This document shows, piece after piece, positions 38,156 to 46,703 of a stretch of DNA of 64,000 nt (position 1 is the first letter of the stretch; each line of letters begins with the position of its first letter). The stretch comes from Gp6-AA40 sp963742105 (GTDB taxonomy: Bacteria; Acidobacteriota; Vicinamibacteria; Vicinamibacterales; UBA2999). Made by a program: the position numbers and the translations under genes. Under the pieces are notes generated by a model. The model made no database searches. It was given only the letters and a program-made list of their open reading frames with translations, and had not been told where the DNA came from. Location of the stretch: assembly GCA_963742105.1 (NCBI GenBank), contig CAVUKN010000007.1:868001-932000 (forward strand), given 5' to 3'.

Positions 38156-40833
38156 ACCGTCGCCTCCCCAGCGAACCCAGTCCTGGCGATCGCCGCCCGC
38201 AAGTCGTGGAGGCGCGGCGGCTTGCCCAGCACGTAATCCACGTTGGGCGGCGGGTCGCGTGCAGGCTCCCGTCGGTCCCATCCCGTCAACAAGACCACGA
38301 AGGTCCCCGGCCAGTGACGCTTGACGGCAGCGGCAACCTTGTAGCCATCGACGTGCGGCATGGCGAAATCGGTCAGGACGACGTCGTACGGTTCGCCGCG
38401 GCGCATCGCCTCCTGCGCGGCTTCGATCCCCTCGTTCCCTCCGCTGGCCGTGGTCACCATGTGGCCGTCGCGTTCCAGGACGTGCTGCAGCGACCGGATG
38501 AGCACGAGGTCGTCGTCGATAGTGAGGATGCGGAGCGGTCTCGAAGGGGCGACGCTGACGGCCCCGTCCCCAGTGGGTGTCGCGCCGAGGGCGGCGGGGA
38601 GGGTGATTCGCATTGTCGTTCCGGTCCCGACCTGGCTCTCGATATCGAGCCGCGCGTTATGCCGCTGGACGACACCGTAGACCATGGCCAGCCCCAGGCC
38701 GGTCCCCCGGGCCCCCTTGGTCGTGAAGAACGGCTCGAGGCATCGCTGCCGCGTCTCCTCGTCCATGCCGGTCCCGTTGTCGGTAACCTCCAGTTCGACG
38801 AGCGCCGCACCGCGCGCCGCGCCGGGTTCCTGGTGAGCCAGCCGGGTGCGGATGGCGATGGTTCCGCCCCGGGGCATGGCATCCACGGCATTGAGGACGA
38901 GATTGGTGAGGGCTTCACGGAGCTCGGATTCGACCGCGAGCACCGGCGGCAGGTGCTCATGGAGATCCGCGTCCACCACGATGACCTTGCCGCCCAGCAG
39001 CGGCATGTCCTTCCACCTCGCGCGCGTCAAGGTCTTGACCTGCTGGACCATCGCGTTCAGATCGACCGGACTGAGCGTCAGCGCCGGTTCCCGGCGGCGT
39101 GAGAAGTCGCTCAGGCGGCCGAGCGTCTGGGTGACATCGTCGACGGCGCGCTGAATCGTGCGCAGATATTCGCGCGATTCGCCACTCAGTCCCGGTTCGC
39201 TCTCGAGGATCGTTTCGGTGAACAGCGACACCGGCGAGATGCCGTTGTTGATGTCGTGCGCGATGCCGCTCGCCATCTGGCCGATGACGCGAAGTCGTTC
39301 CTGTTCCATGACCGCCTGCTGCGTCTGGCGCAGGTCATCGTAGGCGGTCTGCAACGCCGCGTACAGCTGCGCCTGGCGCGCGGCCAGGCCGACATGTTCG
39401 CTGAGCCGCCGCAGGAACTCGCGTTCGCCGGCGCTGAACGCATCAGCCTCGCGACGGGCGACGATCAGGACGCCGAAGATCTCGTTCTCGACGCGCAGCG
39501 GGGTGGCCACCAGCGACGTGATGCCCGCCGCGAACAAGGCCCGGCACGACGGCGTGGAGCAGGTCAGGACCGGTTCGTAGACCATTTCGCCGGCGACGGC
39601 GCCGGTCAACGCCTCGCCCTCGACGGCGACCTCGGTGCCGATGTGCTGGTCCAGTTTCGCCGCGATGTTCGCGTCCGATACCTGCAGGTCAGTGATCGTC
39701 AACCGGTAGCAGGCCGCGTCGTAGGTGCAGATGCAGCCGAAATCGAATCCGAACGTCTCGCTGATCATCCGCATGACCTGCCGGTACATGCTGGCCAGGT
39801 CCTCGCGCCCGCTGATCGCCCGGGTGATCCGGTGCAGCAGCTCGAGCCGCATATTCGACTCTTTTGTTTCAGTCAGGTCGATGCACGAGCCCACGTAGCC
39901 GTCGAACACACCCTCGCGCGTGTAGTTCGGAGACCCGTTGTTCAGCATCCAGCGGAAGGCGCCATCCTGACGCCGCAGCCGGAACTCCATGCTGAACGGC
40001 TGGCGGGCATCGAAGGCGGACGAGTAGGTGGCGAGGCACCGATCGACATCGTCCGGATGCAGGTTCGCCGCCCACCCGTCGCCCATTTCGTGTTCCATCG
40101 CGCGACCGACGAACACCAGCCACTGCCGGTTGAACCAGATGTACTTCTTGTCCACGCCGCTGACCCAGATCAGCGCCGGGGCGTTGTCTGCCACCGCGCG
40201 GAACCGCTCCTCACTCGAGCGAATCGCCGCGACCGCGCGCTTGCGCGCGAGCGCATTGGCGAACACGTGCGCGATCATCTGCAGCCGTCGCACGATCGTG
40301 TCGGGCCAGTCACGCCGGTGGCTGACGGTGGCGAAGCTGACGCAGCCTCTGACCTTGCCGTCGACGGAAAGCGGAAACGCGATGCGGGACTGAGTGCCGA
40401 AGCGAAGAGCCGTCTCGCGCTCAATCGGATCCGGGATTTCGTCGGGAGACGCAAATCCGATCCAGCGCCCCGCGAGTATCGCCGGCGCGCTCCACGGAAA
40501 TTGATGACGTGCCGCCGCGATCTCCTGGGCCACTGGTTCGGGAGAGCGGCTCCACCGACTCTTCAACACCATGTCGCTGTCTTGAAATTCGAACAGCGAT
40601 ACCCGGTCCAGGTCCAGCGCGTCCCCGATCTGCCGCTGCGCCTGCTCGATGGCCGCATCAAGGTCGCGACTGACGACGCTCACGAACGAGGCGGTGAGGT
40701 CGCTGACGAGCTGTTCGAACGCCTGCCCTTCGTGGGGCTCAGGCGCGTCCAGCGCGAGGGACACGCCGGCGGGACGAACGGGGCGTCGGTCGGGTGCAGC
40801 GTGAGGGGTTACCGCTGCCGTCTCATCACTCAT
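38152..40833 (-). CDS. hybrid sensor histidine kinase (GAF-PAS-GAF-HisKA-HATPase-REC)
   Basis: An 893-aa soluble kinase without membrane segments. Domains in order: GAF (35-195; LDLDRVSLFEFQD), PAS/PAC (208-325; FRAVADNAPALIWVSGVDKK, DGYVGSCIDLTETKES), second GAF (335-500; TPLRVENEIFGVLIVARREA), HisKA with the phosphorylated His in GQMASGIAHDINNGISP near 521, HATPase (NLVLNAVDAMPRGGTIAI; DNGTGMDEE; GARGTGLGLAMVYGVVQRHN) and a C-terminal receiver (DVVLTDFAMPHVDGY near 820). The AHDINN variant of the H-box and the order resemble kinases that phosphorylate their own receiver. It is followed by the stand-alone receiver and MEDS genes. Confidence 0.94.
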   Translation of the reverse strand: MSDETAAVTPHAAPDRRPVRPAGVSLALDAPEPHEGQAFEQLVSDLTASFVSVVSRDLDAAIEQAQRQIGDALDLDRVSLFEFQDSDMVLKSRWSRSPEPVAQEIAAARHQFPWSAPAILAGRWIGFASPDEIPDPIERETALRFGTQSRIAFPLSVDGKVRGCVSFATVSHRRDWPDTIVRRLQMIAHVFANALARKRAVAAIRSSEERFRAVADNAPALIWVSGVDKKYIWFNRQWLVFVGRAMEHEMGDGWAANLHPDDVDRCLATYSSAFDARQPFSMEFRLRRQDGAFRWMLNNGSPNYTREGVFDGYVGSCIDLTETKESNMRLELLHRITRAISGREDLASMYRQVMRMISETFGFDFGCICTYDAACYRLTITDLQVSDANIAAKLDQHIGTEVAVEGEALTGAVAGEMVYEPVLTCSTPSCRALFAAGITSLVATPLRVENEIFGVLIVARREADAFSAGEREFLRRLSEHVGLAARQAQLYAALQTAYDDLRQTQQAVMEQERLRVIGQMASGIAHDINNGISPVSLFTETILESEPGLSGESREYLRTIQRAVDDVTQTLGRLSDFSRRREPALTLSPVDLNAMVQQVKTLTRARWKDMPLLGGKVIVVDADLHEHLPPVLAVESELREALTNLVLNAVDAMPRGGTIAIRTRLAHQEPGAARGAALVELEVTDNGTGMDEETRQRCLEPFFTTKGARGTGLGLAMVYGVVQRHNARLDIESQVGTGTTMRITLPAALGATPTGDGAVSVAPSRPLRILTIDDDLVLIRSLQHVLERDGHMVTTASGGNEGIEAAQEAMRRGEPYDVVLTDFAMPHVDGYKVAAAVKRHWPGTFVVLLTGWDRREPARDPPPNVDYVLGKPPRLHDLRAAIARTGFAGEATV

Positions 40834-40964
40834 TCAAGGCAGTCCCCACAATTTGAAGGCAAAAAGATGAGCGACCATTATCCGACCTCACCACCCAGAT
40901 GCCAAGCTTTGCTCGAGAGGGTCAGAAGGACGGTTTCCTGGAAATCGGGTTACGCTAAATCTTC

Positions 40965-41432
40965 ATGAATCCAGTGAAATTGCTCGCGTCCCGCAACATC
41001 CTGCTCGGCGTGGGGATCGTCGCCGCACTCTTCGTGGCCCTCGTGGTGCTTCAGACACGGACAGGTTCGACCGAGACCATGCCCTCAGCCGAGCGGTTTG
41101 CGAGCCCGCCGGAACCGACCGGGGAAGTCGTTCCGCTGGAGACCGTGCTCGCGGCGTTCCAACGAAACCGCACGAACGCGCTGCGACGGTATCGTGAGTC
41201 CCCGATGAGCGCCCACGTCGATGGGGTCCAGCCGGTTGGGAAAGCGGGATGGGCATCGTCTGTCACGCTGGATGGCGGCCGGGCAGTCGCCTACTTCACC
41301 GAACCGCTGTGGAAGTCGGTTCAGCCGCCGCTCGAGCCGGGGCAGACGCGCACGTTCACGTGCGCCGACTGGCAGTATGGCGGGTCCGATTCCGTCGCCC
41401 TGTACGGCTGCGGTGTGGTCCAGTCGCAGTAG
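40965..41432 (+). CDS. membrane-anchored small protein with OB-fold-like (tRNA_anti-like) domain
   Basis: A 155-aa protein with an N-terminal anchor (NILLGVGIVAALFVALVVLQ). The periplasmic part, VLAAFQRNRTNALRRYRESP, then MSAHVDGVQPVGKAGWASSV, TLDGGRAVAYFTEPLWKSVQ and FTCADWQYGGSDSVALYGC, follows the pattern of tRNA_anti-like OB-fold proteins (a Y..... aNR/K..A...Y.gk...v.G.v stretch before strands). Two Cys (TCADW, YGCG) may pair. It is convergent with the next gene, with only 8 bp between stops. Confidence 0.72.
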   Translation: MNPVKLLASRNILLGVGIVAALFVALVVLQTRTGSTETMPSAERFASPPEPTGEVVPLETVLAAFQRNRTNALRRYRESPMSAHVDGVQPVGKAGWASSVTLDGGRAVAYFTEPLWKSVQPPLEPGQTRTFTCADWQYGGSDSVALYGCGVVQSQ

Positions 41433-41440
41433 AGCTCGGT

Positions 41441-42673
41441 TCAGAATACGAGCTTGAGCAGCCGCACGAGCAGTTCCTCGACGGAGATCATCGTCAGCGC
41501 CAGCGGCACCACCGGCACCACCGTCGTGACCGCCAGTTGCAACACGGTCCGCAGCGTGAACGGCGCCCACTTCATACCCTTCACGACTTCGAAGCTGTTA
41601 CCCAAGTCGGCCAGCGACTGGATGTCCGCGCTGCCGATCAGCGGCTCTCCCGGCGGCGCCCCGCCCCGCAGCCACTTGTGATCGAACTCGCGGGAATACT
41701 GCTGCGCCAGCGTGCCGTGCTCACGCAATCCCTCGCGTTTGGCGGCTTCGAGCTGAGGACCGAACACCAGGAGCGGGCCCAGAACGGCAAACACCATCAG
41801 GGCTACGAGCCCGATGATATCGACCTTGAATTGCGGAAGCTGCGCGCCGGCGAAGAAGATCCGGTTGGCTATCATCCCGGCCAGCAGCGTCCCTTGGGCC
41901 AGCAGCAATGGCGTGAATGCGTAGCTCACCGACGAGAGGAATCCTAGTCCGCCGCAGCGGTCGGGATGCGTCGGCATGAACTTCAGGTCGATGCGCGACA
42001 CTTGCCACAGGAACCTCGCCCAGGTGAGTAGACGGAAGTACCAGCGCAACAGCAGAAACTGAAACAGGGGGAGGCTCACGCAACCCATCCACCAACCGGC
42101 CAGAGACGGACGCAGTCTCCCGTCCGCCGCCGTGCCGTACCAGCTGGATACATCGAGCGCTACCTGGGTCCGCCATAGGAACCCAACGCCAACCACGTAG
42201 ACCAAGGCGATCAACAGCACCTCCGCTGCGATCGAATTGCGCAGCCCAATCGCCGACGTGATGGCCCTGTCGAACGTCGCCCGCGCCCCTTCAGGGATGA
42301 GCCCGCGATCCAGGAACTGTCGAACCACGGGACGCATCCGCCGATGGACGACAGTTTCCGCCACAACCAGCAGCGGCAGCGCCAGCAGCAGGCGCAAGTG
42401 CATTTCCACGTCGTAGAGGAATGGCACCGTGATGCTTCCGCCCCAGGCGTGCCCTTCGACGAGCGACAGCACGAGCAGCGGGGCCCAGGCCAACAGCGTC
42501 AGGACGACTATGCGACGACGCAGCAGCTGCAGTGCATCCCCGGTCAAACGGGCCCGCCGCAACAATTGATACAGCGGCCCCCCGAGGACCAGAGAAAAAT
42601 CCGGGGGTGTCATCACCGGCGATCCAACGGCGGTCGTGCTGGCACCATCGAACGCCGCAACATCAGGAATCAT
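41441..42673 (-). CDS. multi-pass membrane protein of unknown function
   Basis: A 410-aa membrane protein with about eight to ten hydrophobic segments (VVLTLLAWAPLLVLSLVEG, LRLLLALPLLVVAETVV, AAEVLLIALVYVVGVGFLW, LAGWWMGCVSLPLFQFLLLR, LVALMVFAVLGPLLVFGPQL and VTTVVPVVPLALTMISVEEL). Conserved-looking loops include IDLKFMPTHPDRCGGLGFLS and HKWLRGGAPPGEPLIGSADI. I recognise proteins of this layout from many Gram-negative genomes but no function. The start at 42673 overlaps a possible tiny gene by 11 bp. No transporter motif is visible. Confidence 0.82.
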   Translation of the reverse strand: MIPDVAAFDGASTTAVGSPVMTPPDFSLVLGGPLYQLLRRARLTGDALQLLRRRIVVLTLLAWAPLLVLSLVEGHAWGGSITVPFLYDVEMHLRLLLALPLLVVAETVVHRRMRPVVRQFLDRGLIPEGARATFDRAITSAIGLRNSIAAEVLLIALVYVVGVGFLWRTQVALDVSSWYGTAADGRLRPSLAGWWMGCVSLPLFQFLLLRWYFRLLTWARFLWQVSRIDLKFMPTHPDRCGGLGFLSSVSYAFTPLLLAQGTLLAGMIANRIFFAGAQLPQFKVDIIGLVALMVFAVLGPLLVFGPQLEAAKREGLREHGTLAQQYSREFDHKWLRGGAPPGEPLIGSADIQSLADLGNSFEVVKGMKWAPFTLRTVLQLAVTTVVPVVPLALTMISVEELLVRLLKLVF

Positions 42674-42812
42674 TCGCTTCCTCCGTGGCGAGCACGTACA
42701 GTTCTTTGCCGTCAGCCGACAGATGCGGCACGTGGTACTGCCCCTTCGCGGAGAAGTCCATGGTGTTCAGCTGCACCACCTCGAAATCGGGAGGTAGCGC
42801 CTGAACGAACAC
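42663..42812 (-). CDS. possible very short ORF between HupE and membrane-protein genes
   Basis: A 49-codon frame starting at GTG 42812 whose product (ALPPDFEVVQLNTMDFSAKG, then QYHVPHLSADGKELYVLATE) reads like real protein rather than a shadow, and which overlaps the next start by 11 bp. It could be a genuine small protein or the remaining C-terminus of a lost gene. No Shine-Dalgarno sequence is evident; recorded with low confidence. Confidence 0.3.
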   Translation of the reverse strand: MFVQALPPDFEVVQLNTMDFSAKGQYHVPHLSADGKELYVLATEEANDS

Positions 42813-42867
42813 GACTCCGGCAGGCGCCTCTGACGAGACGCGGGACGGACGCCACGTAGTCCCGGCT

Positions 42868-43872
42868 TCAGAACGCGGCGACCCGTTCCACCAGCCAGAA
42901 GCTCGCGAGCGTGCCAATCGCGTACGGGGCGATACGCCACAGCCACACCGGTGGCGAGAATCGAAGCCGTGATCCCGCACGCCAGCCAACGGCGATCACC
43001 GTCAACACGGCTCCGACGAACAGCAACTGCCCGATCTCCACGCCGACGTTGAAGAACAACAAGGCAATCGGAATCGACGATTGCGGCAGTCCGACCTGCG
43101 CCAGCGCCCCGGCAAAGCCAAATCCGTGCAGCAGCCCGAACGTGAACGCCACGATCCAGGGATACTGCTGCGTGAGACTGTAGCGGCCTTGCCGCGCGTG
43201 GACGATCTCCGAGGCGACGAAGACGATGCTGAGCGCAATCGACGCTTCGACGGGCGGTCCGGCCACGTGCACCCAGCCGAGCGTGGCTCCGGCCAGGGTC
43301 AGGCTGTGCGCCACCGTGAATGCCGTGATCGTCAGCAGCAGGCGCCGGGTGCCCTGCACGAGTAGCACCAGCGCGAGCACGAACAGGAGGTGATCGAACC
43401 CGGACAGGATGTGCTCGATCCCCAGGATCGCGTAGGTCCTGACGACTTCCAGCCGGCCCGGGCTGGCCCTGCCAACGAAGCTCGGATGGACCGGCAGGAT
43501 GCGTTCGAGCTGCACGGTGCCGTCCAGGCGTACGAGCCGAGCGAGCACATCGATCCGCGTCTCCGAGAGCTGTGAGAAGCCGATCGACTGTCCGTCAAGT
43601 CCGCCCGGCACTCGGATGCGCCAGCGTTGCACGATGATGCCGCGCGAGTAGGTGCTGCGCATCGGCATGACGGCGACGGTGCTCTCGGGAAATTGCGGCT
43701 TCACCTTGAGCGTGGTGGACTCGTCGATCGCCGGAATCTTCCAAAGGACGTCGTACGTCTCTCGGTCCAGCTGCGTGAGCTGCAGGTACCCCGGCTTGAA
43801 TTCGTCAGCGCGAACAGGATGGACCGCCGCGACCAGTAACGCGAGCGCGAACAGGAGCCCACGGGTCTTCAT
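42868..43872 (-). CDS. HupE/UreJ-type membrane protein
   Basis: A 334-aa protein with a signal peptide (MKTRGLLFALALLVAAVHPV, cleavage after RADE), a periplasmic beta domain (FKPGYLQLTQLDRETYDVLW; MRSTYSRGIIVQRWRIRVPG) and a C-terminal HupE/UreJ_2 membrane domain with conserved His motifs: GIEHILSGFDHLLFVLALVL near 180, TAFTVAHSLTLAGATL near 215 and LLHGFGFAGALAQVG near 270. HupE-type proteins are proposed nickel or cobalt carriers, but this long exported subtype is mostly seen beside DUF3604 and PpiC genes, as here, and its substrate is unknown. The ATG at 43872 overlaps the isomerase stop. Confidence 0.88.
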   Translation of the reverse strand: MKTRGLLFALALLVAAVHPVRADEFKPGYLQLTQLDRETYDVLWKIPAIDESTTLKVKPQFPESTVAVMPMRSTYSRGIIVQRWRIRVPGGLDGQSIGFSQLSETRIDVLARLVRLDGTVQLERILPVHPSFVGRASPGRLEVVRTYAILGIEHILSGFDHLLFVLALVLLVQGTRRLLLTITAFTVAHSLTLAGATLGWVHVAGPPVEASIALSIVFVASEIVHARQGRYSLTQQYPWIVAFTFGLLHGFGFAGALAQVGLPQSSIPIALLFFNVGVEIGQLLFVGAVLTVIAVGWRAGSRLRFSPPVWLWRIAPYAIGTLASFWLVERVAAF

Positions 43873-44705
43873 GGTCGTGACGCCGGCGCCTCGATGCTGA
43901 CGTCGTATCGTCCACGCATCCTGGCGTAGGCGTCGTTGCGCGCGCGCTGCCGGCGATCGTTCTCCCATTCGCGCACGACCTGATCGCGCACGGCCGCAAG
44001 AGACGGTGTCGCCGCCGGCTCGCGTTCGAAGACCCGCACGTAGTGCGCACCCACACTCGAGTCGATCGGCCCCGCCCATTCGCCGACTGGCGATTTCTCG
44101 AGCGCGGCCGCAAAGGCCGGGCCGAAGTCGCGCGCCACCAGATCGGCAGGTGTTCGCGTGAGGCGTCGAGGCAGCAGTGTTCGTCGGCCAAGGACTTCGG
44201 GATCAGTCCCCCTCTGCAGCGCGTCACGAGTGACCGCCACGGCCTCCATCACATCCGGGTCCGACGTGGCCGGTCCGAGAAACACCTGGTCGAAGCTGAG
44301 GATGGCCGGCTGAACAAAACGGGCCTGGTGGGCAGCGAGGTAGGCGGATAGATCCCCGTCAGTGGGAATCCGTGTCGCGGCCTCCTCCTCGATCAGCTCG
44401 ATCTTCTGACGGACCCGCCGCTTGACCACGATGTCGTCACGCTCGAGTCCGAGTTTTACACCCTCGCGATAGAGGATCTCTTCCCGCACGTACGAGTCGA
44501 TCAGGGAGCGCATTTCGGCGGCTGACGGTTCGCGCCCCTTCGCCGCGACATGCTGCGTGACGAGATCGTCGACCACCCCCGCGCTGATGACGATGCGGTC
44601 CGCGGCGGCATTGCCTGGCGTGATCCAGCGATAGGCGCCGAAGAGCACGATGCCGAGCAGCACGAAGTGCAGCATCGGCTCGGCGAGCAGCATTCGAATG
44701 CGCAT
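43869..44705 (-). CDS. parvulin-type peptidyl-prolyl cis-trans isomerase, membrane-anchored
   Basis: A 278-aa protein with an N-terminal anchor (PMLHFVLLGIVLFGAYRWIT), a SurA-N-like helical region (SAAEMRSLIDSYVREEILYR, LIEEEAATRIPTDGDLSAYL) and a C-terminal PpiC-like rotamase domain (DFGPAFAAALEKSPVGEWAG, GAHYVRVFEREPAATPSLAA). The catalytic His pattern of canonical parvulins is poorly preserved, so it may act mainly as a chaperone. It is located between the DUF3604 and HupE/UreJ genes; this trio recurs together in other bacteria, which suggests that the isomerase helps fold one of its neighbours. Confidence 0.87.
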   Translation of the reverse strand: MRIRMLLAEPMLHFVLLGIVLFGAYRWITPGNAAADRIVISAGVVDDLVTQHVAAKGREPSAAEMRSLIDSYVREEILYREGVKLGLERDDIVVKRRVRQKIELIEEEAATRIPTDGDLSAYLAAHQARFVQPAILSFDQVFLGPATSDPDVMEAVAVTRDALQRGTDPEVLGRRTLLPRRLTRTPADLVARDFGPAFAAALEKSPVGEWAGPIDSSVGAHYVRVFEREPAATPSLAAVRDQVVREWENDRRQRARNDAYARMRGRYDVSIEAPASRP

Positions 44706-44711
44706 ACGACC

Positions 44712-46703
44712 CTACTTGGGCGAGTACCAGATCGGCGACGTGAATGCCCGCTCCTGCGTCGTCATCGGCACCTTCGGGTCCGTGATCGTGATCTTGAAAT
44801 ACGCCGCGTCGTAGGCGGTCCAGCGCGGCGTCGGGATTTCCAGGACGCGTGCGTAGTAGACGGCGCGCACCAGCGGATCGAAGTCGGGGTCCGTCCAGAC
44901 GCCGATGAGTTCAGGATCGCCGATGGTGTTGGTAAAGGTCGCGTTGGCAACATCGACGGTGTTGCCCACCGGTGTCAGCTTGCCGTTGACGATCTTGCGC
45001 CGTTCTTTGTTGCCCCAGACGATGTCGTAGATCTTTTCCTGAGGCTGGCCGTCTTTGCCCAGCCATCCCTTGATGATCTGAATGCGATCGAGGTTGCCGC
45101 TGAACCTGTCCTTGAGCGCGGCGACGAGGAACGTCGGCGCCTTGCCGGCCGGTGCGGCGGGGAGATCGGCACCCATCGGCACACCCTTCGCGTAGCCGGC
45201 TACCGCCGGCGTCCGCGAGACATCAGCCTGCGTGAAGTCGTAGCCACCGAAAAACCGCACCACCATGCGGGGGCCGCTCGTTGCGTAGGTCTCGCGACGC
45301 ATCATCGCGTCCCACAGCTCCGCACGCGTGTTGCCCGTCGCCCACACGGCGGTGTATCCGGCGGCGGTCATTTCCCAGCCTTTCACGATGCGGTTGGGGC
45401 CGAAGTTCATCGCGTCCTCGTTCCAGCGATCCGGCCGCGGCTCGGCACTCGGGAATTTGGCGAAGAAGTTGTCCTCTTCGGCGGCGACGAGGCCGTTATG
45501 CGTGTCCGTTCCGCCCGCCATCCCGAACTTGAACGGGTTGGTGCCCAGTTCCTGTTCCACCTTCAGGCCGTTCTTGAGCGCCTCGCGCGCGTATTCCCCG
45601 GCGATCATCCCCGGCTGCTTCGGCGTCTGCGTCAGGTTGCCGCGGTCCCACAGCTCATAGGCCGCAAAGTCGTCGGTCGGCGACAAGGACGGATGCGACT
45701 CGCTCTGTCCCTTCATCTGAATCGCTTCGAACAACGGTTCCCACCGCTGTCGCGCGTCCGCCCAGGCTTTGGTGAGCGGGTCACCGCTGAACGTCGTCAG
45801 CGCGAACATCCGGCCGTTCGAAAGATTGCCGTTGTGCGGAATCGCGAGGATCTTGCCGCCGGTTTTCTTCTCCCATTCGGTCATCCACGTCCAGAGGTCC
45901 TCGGGGTTCTCGCTCTGGAACGTGGTGTACGGCAGCACCTGGTCGGCCTTGTCCTTGTTGTCGCGGTAGATGATGTTCCGGTGCAGGTTGTCGCCGCCGC
46001 CGGCATTCGAGGTCCACTCATAGCCGATAAACGCCGTGAAACGCCCCGGTTCGTTGTACTTCTCCGCGATCGCGGTGGTCCTGGCCCACACGCTCTTGGC
46101 AAACCGCGGATCGGTCGCGGCCGCCGGCAACTTCTTGTTCGCCTGTGCGGCGACCAGTTCCATCACGCCCTTCTTGGCCTCCACCGGGCCGCCCCCAAAC
46201 ATGTCATGCCATTTCTTGAGCGTCGGATCGGCCATCATTTCTGGATTGCCACTCTTGATCTCGCTAATCATGCCCATCATGTCGGAATGATCGGTGATGG
46301 CCACCCAGTCGAGCGGCTGTCCGAGCTTCACCGGCTGGCCACTCGTGGACATGACTTCCTCGCCCCGCGCGAATCGCGTCGCCTCCTCGGGACCCAGAGT
46401 GGCGCCACTGCCGCCGGCATCCACCGACCACGCGGTGTGAACGTGCTCATCGCCGAAATACGGGCGCTCGGGATACCGTCTCCCCGCGTACGGCGAATAA
46501 CCAGGCTCCTTGTTGAACGTGGCCGGATCGACCGGCGTGATCTCGCCAGTGTCGGCGGCAGACGTCCCGGCCCGGGTCGGGGGACCGCCAAGCTGCACGG
46601 CTGGCGCGGTGTCGTCGGCAGACGTAGCGGCAGGAGTCGTTTGCCGCCCGCAGGCGGCGGCGAGCAACACTGTACCGATCACAATGAGCGGCTTGACGGG
46701 CAT
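44712..46703 (-). CDS. DUF3604 lipoprotein (PHP-like fold)
   Basis: A 663-aa lipoprotein (lipobox VLLAAAC, Cys about residue 18). The DUF3604 domain has PHP/amidohydrolase-like metal-binding motifs: YFGDEHVHTAWSVDAGGSGA near 82, WVAITDHSD near 133, IPHNGNLSNG near 275 and GGTDTHNGLVAAEEDNFFAK near 385, plus NETRAELWDAMMRRETYATS-like TGNTRAELWDAMMRRETYAT near 440. Several His/Asp residues could hold divalent metals. The substrate is unknown. It is upstream of the isomerase and HupE/UreJ genes by 6 bp, so all three are one transcription unit beginning near 46,720. Confidence 0.92.
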   Translation of the reverse strand: MPVKPLIVIGTVLLAAACGRQTTPAATSADDTAPAVQLGGPPTRAGTSAADTGEITPVDPATFNKEPGYSPYAGRRYPERPYFGDEHVHTAWSVDAGGSGATLGPEEATRFARGEEVMSTSGQPVKLGQPLDWVAITDHSDMMGMISEIKSGNPEMMADPTLKKWHDMFGGGPVEAKKGVMELVAAQANKKLPAAATDPRFAKSVWARTTAIAEKYNEPGRFTAFIGYEWTSNAGGGDNLHRNIIYRDNKDKADQVLPYTTFQSENPEDLWTWMTEWEKKTGGKILAIPHNGNLSNGRMFALTTFSGDPLTKAWADARQRWEPLFEAIQMKGQSESHPSLSPTDDFAAYELWDRGNLTQTPKQPGMIAGEYAREALKNGLKVEQELGTNPFKFGMAGGTDTHNGLVAAEEDNFFAKFPSAEPRPDRWNEDAMNFGPNRIVKGWEMTAAGYTAVWATGNTRAELWDAMMRRETYATSGPRMVVRFFGGYDFTQADVSRTPAVAGYAKGVPMGADLPAAPAGKAPTFLVAALKDRFSGNLDRIQIIKGWLGKDGQPQEKIYDIVWGNKERRKIVNGKLTPVGNTVDVANATFTNTIGDPELIGVWTDPDFDPLVRAVYYARVLEIPTPRWTAYDAAYFKITITDPKVPMTTQERAFTSPIWYSPK

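Noticed and set aside
39256..40968. 570-codon plus-strand frame opposite the hybrid kinase
   Set aside because: Arg/Ala-rich antisense shadow of a well-supported kinase gene.
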